Shown here in pieces: positions 17,264-26,105 of a DNA stretch of 64,000 nucleotides. Both the position numbers and the translations under genes were made by a program. The first letter of the stretch is position 1, and each line of letters begins with the position of its first letter. Under the pieces are notes generated by a model, which searched no databases, was not told where the DNA came from, and saw nothing but the letters and a program-made list of their open reading frames with translations. The stretch covers positions 4,242,501 to 4,306,500 of the forward strand of contig NZ_CP119967.1 in NCBI RefSeq assembly GCF_029543085.1, read 5' to 3'. This DNA is from Pseudomonas sp. A34-9 (GTDB lineage Bacteria; Pseudomonadota; Gammaproteobacteria; Pseudomonadales; Pseudomonadaceae).

Positions 17264-17623
17264 ATGATTCGTAAACTCCCTATCGTGGCCCTGCTGATCG
17301 GTGCTTTTGCTGTCGCAGGGCAAGCGGAAGCCCACGGCGGCAATTACTGGCAAGGCCCGGCGGTGTTTGGCGCGATCGTTGGCTCGGCCATCATCGGCTC
17401 GGCGCTTATCAATCAGGATCGCCCGGTGTATGTGCAGCAAGCGCCGGTGTATGCCGCCCCGCCGCCACCGGTTTACGTGCAGCAGCCACCGCCACCGGTC
17501 TACTACCAGCCAGCGCCGGTGTATGTGCAACAACCGGTCTACGTGCAACCGGCCCCGGTGTATTACGGCCCGCCTCGCGGCTACTACGGTCGGCCACACT
17601 ACTACGGCGGTCCACGCTGGTAA
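17264..17623 (+). CDS. Secreted Pro/Tyr/Gln-rich protein with PVYVQQ repeats
   Basis: 119 residues. Signal peptide MIRKLPIVALLIGAFAVAGQAEA, a short Gly-rich hydrophobic stretch (FGAIVGSAIIGSAL), then a low-complexity tail of PVYVQQ/PVYYQP/PVYVQP units ending in GYYGRPHYYGGPRW. The composition suggests an envelope or extracellular structural protein; no enzymatic motif. The ATG at 17264 follows ACCGAGGAT. The opposite-strand frame through the same DNA is a shadow of this repeat. Followed by a terminator. Confidence 0.8.
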   Translation: MIRKLPIVALLIGAFAVAGQAEAHGGNYWQGPAVFGAIVGSAIIGSALINQDRPVYVQQAPVYAAPPPPVYVQQPPPPVYYQPAPVYVQQPVYVQPAPVYYGPPRGYYGRPHYYGGPRW

Positions 17624-17632
17624 ACGCAACAC

Positions 17633-17662
17633 AAAGCCCCGCTTTTATAGCGGGGCTTTTTT
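17633..17662 (+). terminator. Rho-independent terminator after the PVYVQQ protein gene
   Basis: AGCCCCGCT/AGCGGGGCT stem, 5-base loop, then T6. Confidence 0.9.
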
Positions 17663-17854
17663 ATGACCGTTGGTCGGCCTGCGTCTGAAAAAATCTCGCG
17701 AAGGTCGCTGTGAGGACAGTTTCACCGGCTAAAGTCGGCATGATTGACTCGAGCGTTATGGTCTTTTCCACAAAACGGTCATTTATTTGTCATGACGGAA
17801 CCGCAATCTGAATCCGTCCGTAAACAACAGGTTGATAAGAACAAGGACGATTGT

Positions 17855-18049
17855 ATGCCAACACAGAACCCGCACCGCATCGTCGGCCTGTGCACCTCCA
17901 GCAAGGTGTACAGCGCGCTGACCGAGCTCAAGCACCTGGAAGGCCACCGCTGCGCCAAGTTTCTTTCGCTGCTGGCGGAGAATCTGGTGCACAAAGGTTT
18001 GCTCAACGAGCGCGAAGTCATGCACATGCTCGATCAAGTGGTCGATTGA
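17855..18049 (+). CDS. Small conserved-looking cytoplasmic protein, function unknown
   Basis: 64 residues, begins MPTQNPHRIVGLCTSSKVYSAL; helical C-terminal part (FLSLLAENLVHKGLLNEREVMHMLDQVVD). The ATG at 17855 follows AAGGA at 7 bases. No signal peptide or known domain. An in-frame extension to 17744 lacks a ribosome site. Confidence 0.6.
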   Translation: MPTQNPHRIVGLCTSSKVYSALTELKHLEGHRCAKFLSLLAENLVHKGLLNEREVMHMLDQVVD

Positions 18050-18151
18050 GCCCGCCCTCAACGGCGTCAATGACCACTATCGAAAGCGTTGATTGTCCGT
18101 AGAAGCGGCAAATCTCTAAGGTAGCTCCATTGATAGATGGAGGTACTCGTC

Positions 18152-18334
18152 ATGGCTCAGGTTCAAATCATGTCCGTTATCGGCAGCGCCGTTCCCGCCT
18201 CGCTCAGAGCCTCGGGCTTGCTCGCCTGCTGGTATCTGATGCGCGACGGCGAAGCCATCAGCGGTCCGCTCACCTCACTGCCTGCCGCACAGGCACTGTC
18301 GCAAAAGCTCGTCAGCGCGCCGTTTCACGCTTAA
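18152..18334 (+). CDS. Small protein, function unknown
   Basis: 60 residues, begins MAQVQIMSVIGSAVPASLRASG; resembles short proteins with a GxxSGPLxSLxxAxAL motif (DGEAISGPLTSLPAAQALSQ). The ATG at 18152 follows GGAGG at 8 bases. Its stop overlaps the stop of the convergent AI-2E family gene by 4 bases. Function unknown. Confidence 0.6.
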   Translation: MAQVQIMSVIGSAVPASLRASGLLACWYLMRDGEAISGPLTSLPAAQALSQKLVSAPFHA

Positions 18335-19392
18335 GGCAGTTGCACCTTGGGCTTGGTCTCGGCAAACAGCGCCCAGCTCGACATGAACAACGCCGCGATC
18401 AGCGGCCCGATCACGAAGCCGTTGAGACCAAACACCGCCAGGCCGCCAAGGGTCGAGATCAGAATCATGTAGTCGGGCATTTTGGTGTCCTTGCCCACCA
18501 GAATCGGCCGCAGTACGTTATCCACCAAACCGATCACAAATACCCCGAACAGGCCCAGCACTACGCCTTGCCAGATCATCCCGCTGAGCAGGAAATACGC
18601 CGCCACCGGCGCCCATACAATCCCCGCGCCGACCGCTGGCAGCAAGGACAGAAACGCCATCAACACCGCCCACAGCAACGCGCTGGGGATGTCGAGAAAC
18701 CAGAAAATCGCTCCACCCAAAGCGCCTTGAGTCACTGCAACCACCAGGTTGCCCTTCACCGTCGCGCGAACCACGCGGTTGAATTTCAGTTGCAAGCGCC
18801 GTTTGTGATGTTCTTCCAGCGGCACCGCACTGCGCACCTTGCGCGCCAGCTCGGCGCCGTCACGCAGAAAGAAAAACAGCAGATAGAGCATGATGAAAAA
18901 ACTCACCACGAATTCGAATGTGCCCTGGCCAAAACTGAAGGCCTGACTGGCCAGCACCTGGCTGCCCTGCATGGCCGATTTGACGATTTTCTCGCGCAGG
19001 CCGTTGAGTTCACCCATGCCAAAACGGTCGAGCAAGTGCTGAAAGTACGGTGGCAGGCTGTGCTTGAATTGCGCCAGATACGCGGCGATGTCCAACTCGC
19101 CGCTTTCGATGTTCTTGTAGACCGCCGCCCCCTCCTGCACCAGCAGCACACTGAGAATGATCACAGGCAGAATCGCGATCACCAGGCAGACCGCCAAGGT
19201 ACACAAGGACGTCAGGTTGCGTTGCCAACCGAATTTCGCTTGCAGCCGGCGCTGCATCGGCGCAAACACAATGCCGAGAATCACCGCCCAGAAGACCGCA
19301 CCGTAGAACGGCAGGAGGATCCAGATAAACGCCACCGTGACCAACAACAGCAGTACGGTGAGGGATTTGAATTGAAGGCTTTTTTCGTTCAT
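18331..19392 (-). CDS. AI-2E family transporter (YdiK/PerM-like permease)
   Basis: 353 residues with about eight membrane helices: two N-terminal, a hydrophilic middle loop (around 95-150), then FVVSFFIMLYLLFFFLRDGAEL and the family segments SLLPAVGAGIVWAPVA and DNVLRPILVGK. Members export varied substrates or act as Na+/H+ antiporters; substrate not assignable here. Begins MNEKSLQFKS at the ATG 19390-19392. Single gene. Confidence 0.9.
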   Translation of the reverse strand: MNEKSLQFKSLTVLLLLVTVAFIWILLPFYGAVFWAVILGIVFAPMQRRLQAKFGWQRNLTSLCTLAVCLVIAILPVIILSVLLVQEGAAVYKNIESGELDIAAYLAQFKHSLPPYFQHLLDRFGMGELNGLREKIVKSAMQGSQVLASQAFSFGQGTFEFVVSFFIMLYLLFFFLRDGAELARKVRSAVPLEEHHKRRLQLKFNRVVRATVKGNLVVAVTQGALGGAIFWFLDIPSALLWAVLMAFLSLLPAVGAGIVWAPVAAYFLLSGMIWQGVVLGLFGVFVIGLVDNVLRPILVGKDTKMPDYMILISTLGGLAVFGLNGFVIGPLIAALFMSSWALFAETKPKVQLP

Positions 19393-19503
19393 GTCCGATC
19401 CATGTCAGTCAGGCGTCGTGCACGCCCCGATGCTTAGTCAACCGGGGCCTGCACGAGTGCCATCTTTATTCATGGAGCATAGTTGCGGATCAGCGCTAGC
19501 CGG

Positions 19504-20190
19504 TCAGCGAACCGGCAATTTGACGATTTCAGCGGTGCTCAGCACATCGCCGAAGGTGTCTTCCACTTCCGCCAGCGCAGCCTTGTGCAAGGCATCCTTG
19601 TCGATAGAGTCACCGTTGGCGCGGGTGATCGCACGGGTTGCCGAAGCATCCGACGCGACGATCACCTGATAGCCTAGCGGCGCTGCGTCCCGTGCAGCAC
19701 CGGCGACACAGGCGTGTGTCATCAGGCCGGCAACAATCACCGTCTCGATGCCCGATTTCTTCAGCCGTTCGTTCAAGTCAGTGCTGCCGAACACGCTGAC
19801 CGTGGTCTTTTGCAGCACGACATCCTTGGCACGTGGCTGCATGTCCGGGTGAAATTTCACGGTTTCGCCATCAATGGCAAATACCGGCGAGCCGGCCGGG
19901 GCCACATGCTGAACGTGGTACACGGGGATCTTGTGGCTGTCGGCAAACGTGATCAGTTCACGGGTATTTGCCAGCGCTGCGGCACCATCCGGGATCGGCA
20001 TCTTGCCGGTGAAATACTCATTCTGAAAATCGATTACCAGCAACGCGGACTTGCTGGCCGGTAACTGGTTGACCGGCGTGGCACCGGACATGGCGCGGAT
20101 GGTCGGGTGGCTGTCTGCCAATGCGCCAGTGCTGGCCAAGACGCCAGAAAATGCACAAGCGCTGAGAAAACGACGAGTAAAACGCTGCAT
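19504..20190 (-). CDS. Exported isochorismatase-family cysteine hydrolase
   Basis: 228 residues. The catalytic triad of the family is present: D54 in LLVIDFQNEYF, K128 in VVLQKTT and C161 in MTHACVAGAARD. Unlike most relatives it starts with a cleavable signal peptide (MQRFTRRFLSACAFSGVLASTGALA), so it should act in the periplasm. Substrates in the family include isochorismate, nicotinamide and N-carbamoyl compounds; none can be chosen here. Stands alone, divergent from trhP. Confidence 0.88.
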   Translation of the reverse strand: MQRFTRRFLSACAFSGVLASTGALADSHPTIRAMSGATPVNQLPASKSALLVIDFQNEYFTGKMPIPDGAAALANTRELITFADSHKIPVYHVQHVAPAGSPVFAIDGETVKFHPDMQPRAKDVVLQKTTVSVFGSTDLNERLKKSGIETVIVAGLMTHACVAGAARDAAPLGYQVIVASDASATRAITRANGDSIDKDALHKAALAEVEDTFGDVLSTAEIVKLPVR

Positions 20191-20381
20191 GGAGTTTGCC
20201 TCTGTTCAGTTGAGTGATGAAGCAAGCTTAAGCAGGCCACTGCAGATCGAACACAGTGAAACCGGCACATGATCTGTGCTGTTTTTGCACAGATACGCCG
20301 CTCGACCTAAACATAGATCCAGATCAATAAGCCTCGCCAGGCTCCGCATTACCCTGCCGCGCTTTTGCGACCGACACCGCC

Positions 20382-21713
20382 ATGACCCCGACCCTCGCCG
20401 CACCCGAATTGCTCGCCCCCGCTGGCACCCTGAAAAACATGCGCTACGCCTTTGCCTATGGCGCCGACGCGGTCTATGCCGGCCAGCCGCGATACAGCCT
20501 GCGGGTGCGCAACAACGAGTTCGATCACGCCAACCTGGCGCTGGGTATTCGTGAAGCCCAGGCGCAGGGCAAGCGCTTCTACGTGGTGGTCAACATCGCC
20601 GCGCACAATGCCAAGTTGAAGACCTTCCTCAAGGATCTGGCGCCGGTGATCGAAATGGCGCCGGATGCACTGATCATGTCTGACCCGGGCCTGATCATGC
20701 TGGTGCGCCGGCATTTCCCGCAGATGCCGATCCACCTCTCGGTGCAGGCCAACACGGTGAACTGGGCGAGCGTCGAATTCTGGCAGCAACAGGGTTTGAG
20801 CCGGATCATCCTGTCGCGGGAATTGTCGCTGGAAGAAATTGGCGAAATCCGCGAACAGGTGCCGGGCATGGAACTGGAAGTGTTCGTTCATGGCGCACTG
20901 TGCATGGCCTACTCCGGGCGTTGCCTGCTGTCGGGCTACATGAACAAACGCGATGCCAATCAGGGCAGTTGCACCAATGCCTGTCGCTGGAAATACTCGG
21001 CAAAAGAGGCCACGGAGAATCAGCTCGGCGACATCGTCCAGACCTTCCAGCCCGAGCCGACCCTGGGCCTCGGTGCGCCGACCGATCAAGTGTTCCTGCT
21101 CCAGGAAGCCAACCGCCCCGATGAATTGATGCCGGCATTCGAAGACGAGCACGGCACCTACATCATGAACGCCAAGGACTTGCGCGCGGTGCAGCACGTC
21201 GAGCGCCTGACGCGCATGGGCGTGCATTCCCTGAAAATCGAAGGCCGGACCAAATCGCACTTCTATTGCGCGCGCACCACCCAGGTGTATCGCCGGGCGA
21301 TTGACGATGCGGTGACCGGGCGTGAGTTTGATCGCAGCCTGATGACGGATCTTGAGTCACTGGCGCAGCGGGGCTACACCGAAGGTTTTCTGCGTCGGCA
21401 TGTGCATGACGAATATCAGAATTACCAGAACGGCAGTTCGGTGTCGCAGCGTCAGCAGTTTGTGGGTGAATTGACCGGGGAGCGGCGCGGGCGGCTGGCC
21501 GAGGTCAAGGTGAAGAACCGTTTTGCCCTTGGTGATCATCTGGAATTGATGACGCCCAAGGGCAACTTCCATTTTGATCTGCATGAACTGCTCAACCTCA
21601 AGGGTGAAGCGATTGAGGTGGCGCCGGGGGATGGGCACACGGTGTATCTGCCGATTCCGGATGCGGTGGATCTACGCTTCGGGTTGTTGATGCGGGATAT
21701 CGGTAGTGCCTAA
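20382..21713 (+). CDS. trhP: tRNA 5-hydroxyuridine modification protein TrhP (YegQ), U32 family
   Basis: 443 residues, peptidase U32/YegQ family. It contributes to prephenate-dependent hydroxylation of U34 in tRNA. Family marks are PELLAPAGTLKNMRYAFAYGADAVYAG at the N-terminus, HLSVQANTVNW, and the four-cysteine cluster C174, C181, C197, C201 (GALCMAYSGRC..., GSCTNACRW), a likely iron-sulphur site; LKIEGRTKSHFY follows. The ATG at 20382 starts MTPTLAAPELLAP. Monocistronic, followed by repeats. Confidence 0.93.
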   Translation: MTPTLAAPELLAPAGTLKNMRYAFAYGADAVYAGQPRYSLRVRNNEFDHANLALGIREAQAQGKRFYVVVNIAAHNAKLKTFLKDLAPVIEMAPDALIMSDPGLIMLVRRHFPQMPIHLSVQANTVNWASVEFWQQQGLSRIILSRELSLEEIGEIREQVPGMELEVFVHGALCMAYSGRCLLSGYMNKRDANQGSCTNACRWKYSAKEATENQLGDIVQTFQPEPTLGLGAPTDQVFLLQEANRPDELMPAFEDEHGTYIMNAKDLRAVQHVERLTRMGVHSLKIEGRTKSHFYCARTTQVYRRAIDDAVTGREFDRSLMTDLESLAQRGYTEGFLRRHVHDEYQNYQNGSSVSQRQQFVGELTGERRGRLAEVKVKNRFALGDHLELMTPKGNFHFDLHELLNLKGEAIEVAPGDGHTVYLPIPDAVDLRFGLLMRDIGSA

Positions 21714-21718
21714 GGAGC

Positions 21719-21756
21719 TCCTCACCCTAGCCCTCTCCCAGAGGGAGAGGGGACCG
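21719..21756. repeat. CCCTCTCCC-type REP-like palindrome
   Basis: CCCTCTCCCAGAGGGAGAGGG hairpin; related copies at 58921-58947 and 59060-59101. Confidence 0.75.
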
Positions 21757-21802
21757 ACTGGGGGATATTGGAGAAATCCACTCGGTTCTGCGGCTGATAC
21801 AG

Positions 21803-21872
21803 TCTTCGCGAGCAAGCTCGCTCCCTCAGGGAAATGCGTTCCAATGTGGGAGCGAGCTTGCTCGCGAAGGGG
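21803..21872. repeat. REP doublet, family B (TGGGAGCGAGCTTGCTCGCGAA variant)
   Basis: CTTCGCGAGCAAGCTCGCTCCC and its inverse with a short spacer, downstream of trhP and facing the small acidic gene. Confidence 0.88.
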
Positions 21873-21899
21873 CCGGTAAATCCAGCACAAAACCCAGGT

Positions 21900-22133
21900 T
21901 CAGCGCCGATCATCGGACAGCGGCGTAGGCTCATCCGCCGGCGGTACCTCTTCATCATCCGCCGCCGGATCCTTCCAGTCCTCCGGCCGGTCGGCATCAC
22001 TCAGCGGATCGCGCCCCGGACTCATCCCCGGCGGCGCATCGTGATCGGCCAGTGTCGGTTCATCCGTGCCGGGCAGCGGCCGGGTCGGATCGGTCGGTAG
22101 CACGCCACCCTGAAACAGCAAATCATTAGCCAT
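21900..22133 (-). CDS. Small acidic Pro/Asp-rich protein (third member of the style at 7.4-7.8 kb)
   Basis: 77 residues, begins MANDLLFQGGVLPTDPTRPLPG and ends EEVPPADEPTPLSDDRR; no signal peptide, predicted disordered, very rich in Asp, Pro and Glu. The ATG at 22131-22133 follows GGTGAGGT. The in-frame extension to 22274 overlaps the GntR gene and has no ribosome site. Its similarity in length and composition to the two proteins at 7424-7849 suggests a dispersed small family. Function unknown. Confidence 0.7.
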   Translation of the reverse strand: MANDLLFQGGVLPTDPTRPLPGTDEPTLADHDAPPGMSPGRDPLSDADRPEDWKDPAADDEEVPPADEPTPLSDDRR

Positions 22134-22225
22134 CACACACCTCACCAAGGAAGTCCGGAAAACCCGGGCCGTACAACTTGGAATCAGCCCTGCCGGCAGC
22201 GTGCTATCGAACAGACCGACGGCGA

Positions 22226-22939
22226 TCAACCCCGAGCGGAAAACCGGTCGCGGCTGTTGGTCAGGTGCAGCCACATGGCAGCCCGCGCGGCATCCGCATC
22301 CTGGCGCGTGATCGCATTCAGAATTGCCTCGTGTTCAAGATTGGCCAGTTGCCCCAGTTTGCTCAGGTCTGCCGCACCGCGCTCGGCGGCGTTAAGCCGG
22401 TGACGCGGGATCATCGCGCTGCCCAAGTGCTGCATGATCTCGCTGAAGCAGACATTGCCGGTCGCCTCGGCGATCAGCAGATGAAAGCGCCGATCGGCCT
22501 CGACGCAACTGTCGTTGTTGTCCAACAGGCGCTGATAGTCATCCAGCGCCTGACGCATTTGCAGCAATTGCTGCTCCGTACGCCGTTGCGCCGCCAGCGC
22601 CGCCGCCTGCGTTTCCAGACCAAGGCGCAGTTCGAGAATGCTGCGCACGCCGAGCGCCGTGTCGACGTTTAGGCGCAAGCCCTGCTCCGCCGCGCGCTCG
22701 ATGACGAACGTGCCGATGCCGTGGCGCGTCTCGACCAGCCCCGAAGCCTGCAATTTGGAAATTGCCTCGCGCACCACGGTGCGGCTGACACCGTGTTCCT
22801 GAACGATGGCGTTTTCCGACGGCAGTTTGTCACCGGGGGACAACTGGCCGAGCAGGATGCTCTGGGTGAGTTTCTCCACCAAATCATGCGCGAGGTTGTG
22901 CGCACGTTTACGGGCGGGGGCGTCGAGGTCTTCTGGCAT
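22226..22939 (-). CDS. GntR/FadR-family regulator, probable repressor of glucarate genes
   Basis: 237 residues. N-terminal winged helix (LVEKLTQSILLGQLSPGDKLPSENAIV, then HGVSRTVVREAISKLQASGLVETRHGIGTFV) and a C-terminal FCD ligand domain (ELRLGLETQAAALAA, RFHLLIAEATGN, HEAILNAI). It is divergent from a GudP-like transporter and gudD, so it very likely responds to glucarate or a breakdown product. The ATG at 22937-22939 is preferred to the TTG two codons earlier. Two TTGT-N3-ACAA sites in the intergenic region would allow autoregulation and control of the transporter. Confidence 0.88.
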   Translation of the reverse strand: MPEDLDAPARKRAHNLAHDLVEKLTQSILLGQLSPGDKLPSENAIVQEHGVSRTVVREAISKLQASGLVETRHGIGTFVIERAAEQGLRLNVDTALGVRSILELRLGLETQAAALAAQRRTEQQLLQMRQALDDYQRLLDNNDSCVEADRRFHLLIAEATGNVCFSEIMQHLGSAMIPRHRLNAAERGAADLSKLGQLANLEHEAILNAITRQDADAARAAMWLHLTNSRDRFSARG

Positions 22940-23015
22940 GGTCAATTCCGGTATTCGGTGCTTGCGGATCGTAGCACCGCGCAGATGCTGGCGAGATTGA
23001 TTTTAGCGCAGCAAC

Positions 23016-23026
23016 TTGTATGACAA
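23016..23026. promoter_or_regulatory. Candidate GntR operator near the regulator gene
   Basis: TTGTATGACAA, an inverted repeat TTGT-N3-ACAA with FadR-subfamily architecture, 77 bases upstream of the regulator start. The rest of the 334-base gap is AT-rich and holds the second site and a half-site. Confidence 0.55.
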
Positions 23027-23181
23027 CACTCAAATACAAGTATACAACCTCAAACCATCCTGACGATTAAGGCGCCGCCCCGATTGATCACACCGTCCGA
23101 TAAAAACCAATAAACATTGGCGATAAACGCAATAAAGCATAAAAAATGGCCACACAGACGAAAATAATCGGCCCTAACCAC

Positions 23182-23213
23182 TTGTAGGACAAAAAATCTC
23201 AGTTGTATGATGT
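23182..23213. promoter_or_regulatory. Candidate GntR operator and half-site upstream of the transporter gene
   Basis: TTGTAGGACAA (23182-23192) has the same TTGT-N3-ACAA form as the site at 23016; TTGTATGATGT (23203-23213) is a partial copy 21 bases later, two helical turns away. They lie 60-90 bases upstream of the transporter start. Confidence 0.55.
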
Positions 23214-23273
23214 CTATCAACAACGCAGCACCTGCCCTACCCCGCATAAAAATAATCAGTGGGAGAAAACCAA

Positions 23274-24620
23274 GTGAAAACCTCCATCTCCGGGATGAAC
23301 GAGGGCGTCGATTCGACACTCGCGTCCGCCATCTCGAAAGTCAAACGCCACGTCCTGCCGCTCTTCGTGATCATGTTCATCGTCAATTACATTGACCGGG
23401 TGAACATCGGTTTCGTCCGCACCCATATGGAACACGACCTGGGCATTGGTGCCGCCGCTTACGGCTTCGGCGCCGGGCTGTTCTTCATCGGTTACGCGCT
23501 GTTCGAAGTCCCTTCCAACATGCTGCTGCAGAAAGTCGGCGCACGCATCTGGCTGACTCGCATCATGCTCACCTGGGGCCTGGTTGCCGCCGGCATGGCG
23601 TTCATCCAGAACGAAACCCACTTCTACGTGTTGCGCTTTTTGCTTGGTGTGGCCGAGGCCGGGTTCTTTCCGGGCGTGATCTATTACTTCACCCGCTGGC
23701 TGCCCGGCGCCGAGCGTGGCAAGGCCATTGCGATCTTCCTCAGCGGCTCGGCCGTGGCCTCGTTGATCTCCGGCCCGTTATCCGGCCTGCTTCTGCAGAT
23801 CAACGGGCTGGGCATGCACGGCTGGCAGTGGATGTATTTCATTGAAGGGATGTTCTCGGTGGGCCTGTGCGTGTTTGTCTGGTTCTGGCTCGACGCCAAA
23901 CCTCACGACGCGAAATGGCTGAGCCGTGCCGAGCAGGACGCACTGGTCAACGCCATCGACGCGGAACAGAAAGCCCGCGAAGCCGCGACGCCGATCCGGC
24001 CATCGATGGGCAAATTGCTCAAGGATCGCCAGATCATTCTGTTCTGCCTGATCTACTTCTTCATTCAGTTGACGATCTACGCGGCGACTTTCTGGCTGCC
24101 GAGCATCATCAAGAAAATGGGCGAGATGAGCGACTTCCAGGTCGGCCTGTTCAACTCGATTCCGTGGCTGCTGTCGATCATCGGCATGTACGCCTTCGCT
24201 TCGTTCTCGGCCAAGTGGAAACACCAGCAGGCGTGGGTCGCCACCGCACTGTTGATCGCCGCGGCGGGGATGTTCATGTCCACCACCGGCGGGCCGATCT
24301 TCGCTTTCGTTGCGATCTGCTTTGCCGCGCTGGGTTTCAAATCCGCGTCGTCGCTGTTCTGGCCGATTCCGCAGGCGTATCTGGATGCACGTATTGCCGC
24401 GGCGGTAATCGCGTTGATCAACTCGGTGGGCAACCTCGGCGGGTTCGTCGCGCCGACCACGTTCGGCCTGCTCGAAGAACACACCGGCTCGATTCAGGGC
24501 GGCCTCTATGGCCTGGCTGCGACCTCGATCATTGCTGCAATCATCGTGTTCTTCGCGCGCACTGCACCGAAACCTGTTGCTGAAATTCCCGTGGTCGATG
24601 CCGCGCCAAAGCATGCCTGA
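23274..24620 (+). CDS. MFS sugar-acid transporter, GudP-like (D-glucarate/galactarate)
   Basis: 448 residues, twelve membrane helices, anion:cation symporter subfamily (VIMFIVNYIDRVNIGF, the motif A-like region, RFLLGVAEAGFFPGVIYYFTRWLP). It imports hexarates with protons at the inner membrane; the assignment rests on the family and on gudD 39 bases downstream. Start chosen at GTG 23274, which has GGGAG at 8 bases; a GTG at 23259 or ATG at 23295 are alternatives. Likely one operon with gudD under the divergent GntR regulator. Confidence 0.87.
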   Translation: MKTSISGMNEGVDSTLASAISKVKRHVLPLFVIMFIVNYIDRVNIGFVRTHMEHDLGIGAAAYGFGAGLFFIGYALFEVPSNMLLQKVGARIWLTRIMLTWGLVAAGMAFIQNETHFYVLRFLLGVAEAGFFPGVIYYFTRWLPGAERGKAIAIFLSGSAVASLISGPLSGLLLQINGLGMHGWQWMYFIEGMFSVGLCVFVWFWLDAKPHDAKWLSRAEQDALVNAIDAEQKAREAATPIRPSMGKLLKDRQIILFCLIYFFIQLTIYAATFWLPSIIKKMGEMSDFQVGLFNSIPWLLSIIGMYAFASFSAKWKHQQAWVATALLIAAAGMFMSTTGGPIFAFVAICFAALGFKSASSLFWPIPQAYLDARIAAAVIALINSVGNLGGFVAPTTFGLLEEHTGSIQGGLYGLAATSIIAAIIVFFARTAPKPVAEIPVVDAAPKHA

Positions 24621-24659
24621 CTTTCACTTTTAAAGAATGCGCCTTAAAAGGATAAAAAC

Positions 24660-26003
24660 ATGACCGCACACGACACCGCCAAAGCCCCGATCATCTCCGA
24701 CATGCAGGTCATCCCGGTGGCCGGCCATGACGGCATGCTGCTCAATCTGAGCGGCGCCCACGGGCCGTTTTTCACCCGCAACATCGTTATTCTCAAGGAC
24801 AACGCCGGCCACACTGGCGTCGGTGAAGTGCCCGGTGGCGAGCGCATTCGCCAGACCCTGGAAGACGCGCGCAGCCTGGTGGTCGGCAGCCCGATCGGCA
24901 GCTATCAGAAGATCCTCAATCAAGTTCGCCAGACCTTCGCCGACCGCGATGCCGGCGGTCGTGGTCTGCAGACGTTTGACCTGCGCATCACCATCCACGC
25001 GGTGACGGGCCTCGAAGCCGCGCTGCTCGACCTGATCGGTCAACATCTCGATGTACCGGTGGCGGCTTTGCTTGGCGAAGGCCAGCAACGCGACGAAGTG
25101 AAGATGCTCGGCTATCTGTTTTACGTTGGCGATCAGCGCGAAACTGACCTCGCCTATCGCAGCGAACCGGATGCCGACAATGACTGGTTCCGCGTGCGTC
25201 ACGAGAAGGCCATGACTGCCGAAGCCGTGGTGCGCCTCGCCGAAGCGGCCCATGGGAAATACGGTTTCAAGGACTTCAAGCTCAAGGGCGGCGTACTCAG
25301 CGGTGATGCGGAAATCGAAGCGGTAACGGCACTGGCCGAGCGCTTCCCGGAGGCGCGGATTACCCTCGATCCGAACGGCGCGTGGTCACTGAAAGAAGCC
25401 ATTCGTTTGTGCCGCGATCAGCATCAGGTGCTCGCCTACGCCGAAGACCCGTGCGGCGCGGAAAACGGGTATTCCGGTCGCGAAGTGATGGCCGAATTCC
25501 GCCGTGCCACGGGGCTGAAAACCGCTACCAATATGATCGCCACTGACTGGCGTGAGATGGGTCATGCGATCCAGTTGCAGTCGGTGGACATTCCACTGGC
25601 CGACCCGCATTTCTGGACGATGCAGGGTTCGGTGCGTGTGGCGCAGATGTGCCATGAATGGGGCCTGACCTGGGGCTCGCATTCCAACAACCACTTCGAT
25701 ATCTCGCTGGCGATGTTCACCCATGTCGCCGCTGCCGCGCCGGGCGAGATCACCGCCATCGACACCCACTGGATCTGGCAGGACGGCCAGCGCCTGACCA
25801 AGGCCCCGCTGCAAATCGTCGACGGACTCGTGCAAGTGCCAAAAAAACCGGGGCTGGGCGTGGAGCTGGACATGGACCAGGTGGCCAAGGCCCACGAGCT
25901 GTATAAAGGCATGGACCTCGGCGCGCGGGATGACAGCGTGGCGATGCAGTTTTTGATTCCGGGATGGAAGTTTGATAACAAGCGGCCGTGTCTGGTGCGC
26001 TGA
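24660..26003 (+). CDS. gudD: D-glucarate dehydratase
   Basis: 447 residues, enolase superfamily. Dehydrates D-glucarate (and L-idarate) to 5-keto-4-deoxyglucarate. Catalytic and metal residues are recognisable: K207-x-K209 in DFKLKGG, D237 and N239 in LDPNGAW, E262 in AEDPCG, N291 in ATNMIATDW and H341 in GSHSNNHFD. Family start [25 protein letters not shown] is preceded by AAAAGGATAAAAAC. Follows the transporter by 39 bases. Downstream pathway genes are not in the window. Confidence 0.95.
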   Translation: MTAHDTAKAPIISDMQVIPVAGHDGMLLNLSGAHGPFFTRNIVILKDNAGHTGVGEVPGGERIRQTLEDARSLVVGSPIGSYQKILNQVRQTFADRDAGGRGLQTFDLRITIHAVTGLEAALLDLIGQHLDVPVAALLGEGQQRDEVKMLGYLFYVGDQRETDLAYRSEPDADNDWFRVRHEKAMTAEAVVRLAEAAHGKYGFKDFKLKGGVLSGDAEIEAVTALAERFPEARITLDPNGAWSLKEAIRLCRDQHQVLAYAEDPCGAENGYSGREVMAEFRRATGLKTATNMIATDWREMGHAIQLQSVDIPLADPHFWTMQGSVRVAQMCHEWGLTWGSHSNNHFDISLAMFTHVAAAAPGEITAIDTHWIWQDGQRLTKAPLQIVDGLVQVPKKPGLGVELDMDQVAKAHELYKGMDLGARDDSVAMQFLIPGWKFDNKRPCLVR

Positions 26004-26017
26004 TGCCTCACTGATAA

Positions 26018-26098
26018 CTGTAGGAGCTGCCGAAGGCTGCGATCTTTTGATTCTGTTTTGAAGATCAAAAGATCGCAGCCTTCGGCAGCTCCTACAGG
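26018..26098. repeat. REP doublet, family A
   Basis: TGTAGGAGCTGCCGAAGGCTGCGATCTTTTGAT and its inverse, between the convergent gudD and ampR genes. Confidence 0.92.
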
Positions 26099-26105
26099 GT
26101 TTGTG

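Noticed and set aside
17141..17632. 163-codon minus-strand frame rich in His/Arg/Trp
   Set aside because: It is the reverse reading of the PVYVQQ repeats; the plus-strand frame has a signal peptide and a ribosome site.
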